12,265 bases of DNA, from assembly GCA_016987375.1 (NCBI GenBank), contig PJRA01000509.1:1781101-1793365 (forward strand). Direction: 5' to 3'. Under the pieces are notes generated by a model, which worked only from the letters and a program-made list of their open reading frames with translations, did not search any database and had not been told where the DNA came from. Each line of letters begins with the position of its first letter. Positions within the stretch are counted from its first letter, which is position 1. Source of the DNA: Brachionus koreanus. Its lineage: Eukaryota; Rotifera; Eurotatoria; Ploima; Brachionidae. Both the position numbers and the translations under genes were made by a program. Shown here one piece after another: positions 9,789-12,265 of the stretch.

Positions 9789-10235
9789 ATGGTCGAAAAT
9801 GATCAAGAAGACACTCACCAAAATTGTGAATCAATGACTTGGATAACCAGTTAATTAAAACAATAAACTCAAATTATGAAGATTGCAGGAAAAGATTGGA
9901 CGGATGCGTACTACTGGCAAAGACTAGATAAAATAGTTACCAGAATTGGAAACAAGCATCATATTCCATCTAAATAATTAAGTAAAAAATTACGCGAATC
10001 AGATTATGGTGAGTTATGAATGTTTTGATGAATTCATCGCATATGTTTACTCAATTTATATTGTTGCAATTTAAACCGTGACATGTGGGAGCACAGTACT
10101 TATGGCTGCAGCAATTTGTTAAAGAATTACAAGTATGATCATGTTATTGCTTTCAGTTCACGTTTAATTAATTTGATTGTAATTAGTTTATTTTTAGTTA
10201 TAACAATATTAATATTTTTTTCGGTAAGCACATAG
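9789..10235 (+). other. Higher-GC island with coding-like fragments in one plus-strand frame
   Basis: The composition shifts away from the surrounding A/T runs. One plus-strand frame gives MVENDQEDTHQNCESMTWIT from 9789, then after two stops MKIAGKDWTDAYYWQRLDKI from 9876 to a stop at 9975. After further stops the same frame is open from 10032 to 10235, including MWEHSTYGCSNLLKNYKYDH from 10083 and a hydrophobic tail at 10155-10226. The fragments are polar and Trp/Tyr/Asp-containing, unlike noise, but no family is recognised. It may be an old transposon or pseudogene, or a retained exon of an antisense transcript. Confidence 0.25.
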
Positions 10236-10272
10236 TAGTTTTAAAGAAATATTCTACTAGAAAGAAAGTTTT

Positions 10273-10476
10273 GTTCCGAGGCAAAGTGAAAATAATTTTA
10301 CATTATTACATTTTCATATTTTTAGATTTTTTGTGCAATGTTTAAGAAATTTTTTGATTTTATTTTTTTTACCAAACAATTTGAGAAAGTTTTTATAATT
10401 TTCTGAAAAATTGCACAAAAAATCTAAAAATATTAAAATGTAAAAATGTAAAATTATTGTCATTTTGGCTCGGAAC
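10273..10476. mobile_element. Foldback (MITE-like) element, about 204 bp
   Basis: The left arm 10273-10339 (starting GTTCCGAG, ending GTGCAAT) and the right arm 10410-10476 are equal in length and match as reverse complements at 62 of 67 positions. Weaker pairing continues inward for about 13 more bases (to 10352 and 10397), leaving a loop of roughly 44 bases. GAAAGTT occurs just outside on both sides (10264-10270 and 10481-10487) and could be a target duplication, with 2 and 4 bases between it and the arms. No coding capacity. As it lies in the HECW intron, the pre-mRNA would form a long hairpin. Confidence 0.75.
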
Positions 10477-10684
10477 GGTCGAAAGTTAAAACTAGCGCTT
10501 TTAAAACGACAGCCTAATAAAAATCAGTATTCTTATGCACTGTATCCATAGACAATGAGGAAAATGTTCCAAAAAAATACGAGTGAATGAAGAAGAAAAC
10601 TGTGTTTTAATTATTTTTGTGTAAAAGTACAATTTTTGTTTTTGGTTGACCCAAAAGAACGGATCCTGATCCCCGGATTTGAAA

Positions 10685-10991
10685 CCTAGAACACGGATCT
10701 TTTTTCATTGAACAAAGAATATGATTTCACTTGTAAAATAAAAGAAGAAATGTTAGTTAGAGCGCCAGAGGATGTTACTTAAGGTGGATTAAATATTGAT
10801 ATTTAAAAAAATGAACACATTTTTGAAAAAAGATTGTTTTGAAAATCTAAAAAAATTCATTCAAAGAAAACATTTGTTAAGCGCGAAAAGAAACAAAGTT
10901 TGAACTATTGAATTTTTTTTAATTTGTATGTGTCAAATTAATAAAAATTTTTTTTCAACTATTTTTTTTTTATTCAGATCCGTGTTTTAGG
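10685..10991. repeat. Inverted-repeat pair, 16-bp arms
   Basis: CCTAGAACACGGATCT at 10685-10700 and AGATCCGTGTTTTAGG at 10976-10991 are reverse complements with one mismatch, 275 bases apart. They could be the termini of a small non-autonomous DNA element, but no clear target duplication is seen and the inside has no coding frame. The left arm sits in a local cluster of GGATC motifs (10661-10699). Confidence 0.45.
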
Positions 10992-11121
10992 GACAACCTT
11001 TTTTTCTCTGTTTTAATTATATTAAATATCCATAAATAAAATTGTTCATTACTTCAGTATTTTTGTTTTATTTAGGCATGAAGATTAACATGGGTGATAA
11101 TTAAATGCCAATAAAAAACCT
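10992..11121. other. Intron sequence next to the donor
   Basis: AT-rich sequence between the inverted-repeat arm and the donor site. Nothing else is recognised. Confidence 0.5.
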
Positions 11122-11123
11122 AC

Positions 11124-12218
11124 CTTTTTTAAGCTCATCCAAAACTTGTTCCTGTTCCTTGATAATTTTTTTTTGGTCATTATTTTTTTCTAAATTGCTA
11201 GTCGATTTAATGATATTCGGCTCAGATCTAAACTTAAGATCGTTCAAAATAGTCTTGGAAATCAAAGGCGTAACCGTTTGATTAAACTGCTGTTGATTTC
11301 TCTTGAGGTATAAATTTTGACGCCTAGAAACTTGGTTTATAAGGTCATCTTGATGATAATTCAACGAGCATGGATTCGATTTGCTCGAATTATTACTCAA
11401 TTGAATGTAACTAGATGTGTATTTTATTCGCTCAAGACTTTTACTTCGCGGCTCATAAAATCTCTTTTTAGTAGGCCTAAGCATTTTCACATTAAAGTTT
11501 CTCAGTGATTGAGTCATAAGGACCCTGGATGAATTTTCTTTTGTTTTTGAGTGGGCTTGTTCAGTGTTGAGGGCGTCCACCGAATTCGAGCTTGTTGAAC
11601 TTGTTGAGGAGGAAGACGACGAGGGACAAATTTCGTCGTTTTCGTTGGAGCTGGACGAGGAAGAGCTTGAGGCTTGTTGAGCGCTTGGCCCGGTCGGATT
11701 GTACGAATCGTCCGAGAGAGAAGCTGACGCCGTAGACGAGTTAGATGACGATGAGGAAACGGTGGATGCCGGCAGCGAGTTCATGTACGAAGTTTTGATG
11801 GTTAAATTTTTATCTAAAGTTTGACTAGTTTGTTTTTTGTTCTCATTAAATAGTGTCTGGGAGAAATTGGGCATAGAGTTATTACGGTTGTTGGCCGATT
11901 CGATCCGAGTCGGGTTAGAAGAATGATCGGGCTGAAACTTAAGGGTCGACGATGGCGTAACAGTGCCCGAACTTGACGAGCTTTGTGAATTTTCGTTACA
12001 ATTTAAGGAAAAAATCGGTCGACTTAATTCGTTATTTGTCTTGGATTGATTGTTTAACAATAGCGGCGAATCGAAAAGGCTGTTTGAACATGCGCCATTC
12101 AGACTGAAGTTTTGAACCGGAGTTGATGGAGATGAGATTAGTGATTGATGCAAAGTTGAGCCTACTAATTGAACACTTGTTGACTCCGGATTTCCTTCAT
12201 GTGTCGGATTTTTGTTAG
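11124..12218 (-). CDS. HECW: Upstream internal exon of the HECW gene: serine-rich disordered linker
   Basis: This is a 1,095-base open segment lying 5' of the HECT exon on the same strand, encoding 364 full codons plus split codons at each end. It has no in-frame ATG near its 5' end, and the frame runs into AT-rich sequence at 12246, so it is an internal exon. Numbering from the TTG at 12153: residues 130-192 are dominated by Ser runs with acidic residues between them; 224-246 form a basic patch (KMLRPTKKRFYEPRSKSLER); 319-343 is a charged, helix-prone tail (EKNNDQKKIIKEQEQVLDEL). No folded domain is recognised. It ends AAAAAAG/GTAGGT, a strong donor in phase 1 that fits the acceptor of the HECT exon. 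In known HECW proteins a long disordered stretch lies between the N-terminal C2 domain and WW1, so the position fits. GC content is visibly higher than the intron. It could be a separate gene, but the phase match argues otherwise. Confidence 0.75.
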
Positions 12219-12265
12219 CTTTAAAATTAAAAAATAAAATTTTAATTTAAATTTTGATTTTTTTT
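12219..12265 (-). other. 3' end of the preceding HECW intron, with acceptor
   Basis: The minus strand reads an A/T-rich tract with T runs ending TTTTAAAG/CTAAC. The AG is at 12219-12220, and the exon would begin with two bases of a split codon, so this is again a phase 1 intron. The reading frame stays open only to 12246, so the exon must start at or after that point. The coding-like stretch begins right after this AG. Another nearby acceptor cannot be ruled out. Confidence 0.5.

Larger units (their letters stand above)
4387..11123 (-). other. Large HECW intron (6,737 bp, phase 1)
   Basis: The donor GT is at 11122-11123 in the context AAAAAAG/GTAGGT. The preferred acceptor AG is at 4387-4388 in TGTTTTAG/CC. 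The last exon base G plus the first two bases CC form a GCC Ala codon, so both open frames join without a shift. A second AG at 4399-4400 is also phase-compatible and would add four residues. The intron is strongly AT-rich and carries a decayed non-LTR retrotransposon, a foldback and other repeats. A small additional exon hidden inside cannot be excluded by eye. Confidence 0.7.

Noticed and set aside
4387..11123. Search for tRNA, rRNA or CRISPR-like arrays in the long intron
   Set aside because: No cloverleaf boxes, conserved rRNA segments or regularly spaced repeats were seen.
11317..11508. Plus-strand open frame within the serine-rich exon
   Set aside because: Antisense shadow without recognisable content.

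Overview
The window comes from a very AT-rich invertebrate animal genome. It has long non-coding stretches rich in A/T runs, spliced genes with canonical GT...AG sites, and decayed retrotransposon and DNA-transposon pieces. The phylum cannot be fixed from sequence alone. A rotifer or another small lophotrochozoan would fit the composition and element types, but that is inference.

The only intact gene lies on the minus strand and fills most of the window. It is a HECW/NEDL-type HECT ubiquitin ligase. One 2.57-kb terminal exon (1820-4386) carries WW1, the HECW helical box, WW2 and the complete HECT domain with its catalytic cysteine. A 6.7-kb intron (4387-11123) separates it from an upstream 1.1-kb exon (11124-12218) encoding a serine-rich disordered linker. 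The intron phase matches on both sides (one base + two bases), which is the main argument that the two exons belong to one transcript. Together they give about 1,219 residues. The N-terminal C2 region expected for the family, and the promoter, would lie beyond the right edge. A poly(A) signal with a GT-rich downstream element sits about 200 bases after the stop.

Downstream of the gene (1-1818) is an element graveyard, all on the minus strand. It holds the C-terminal part of a non-LTR retrotransposon reverse transcriptase (1-465) with an embedded 39-bp near-perfect palindrome. Beside it is the frameshifted C-terminus of a SWIM-zinc-finger (MULE-like) transposase (467-828), then an unassigned open frame (1092-1412).

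The large intron contains a second decayed non-LTR retrotransposon with recognisable RT motifs (7762-8440), a higher-GC island with coding-like fragments (9789-10235), a foldback element with about 67-80-bp arms (10273-10476), and another inverted-repeat pair (10685-10991). The rest is featureless AT-rich sequence. No RNA genes, CRISPR arrays or operons were seen. I found no clear new system; the most unusual structures are the foldback, the palindrome and the gene's two-giant-exon architecture.
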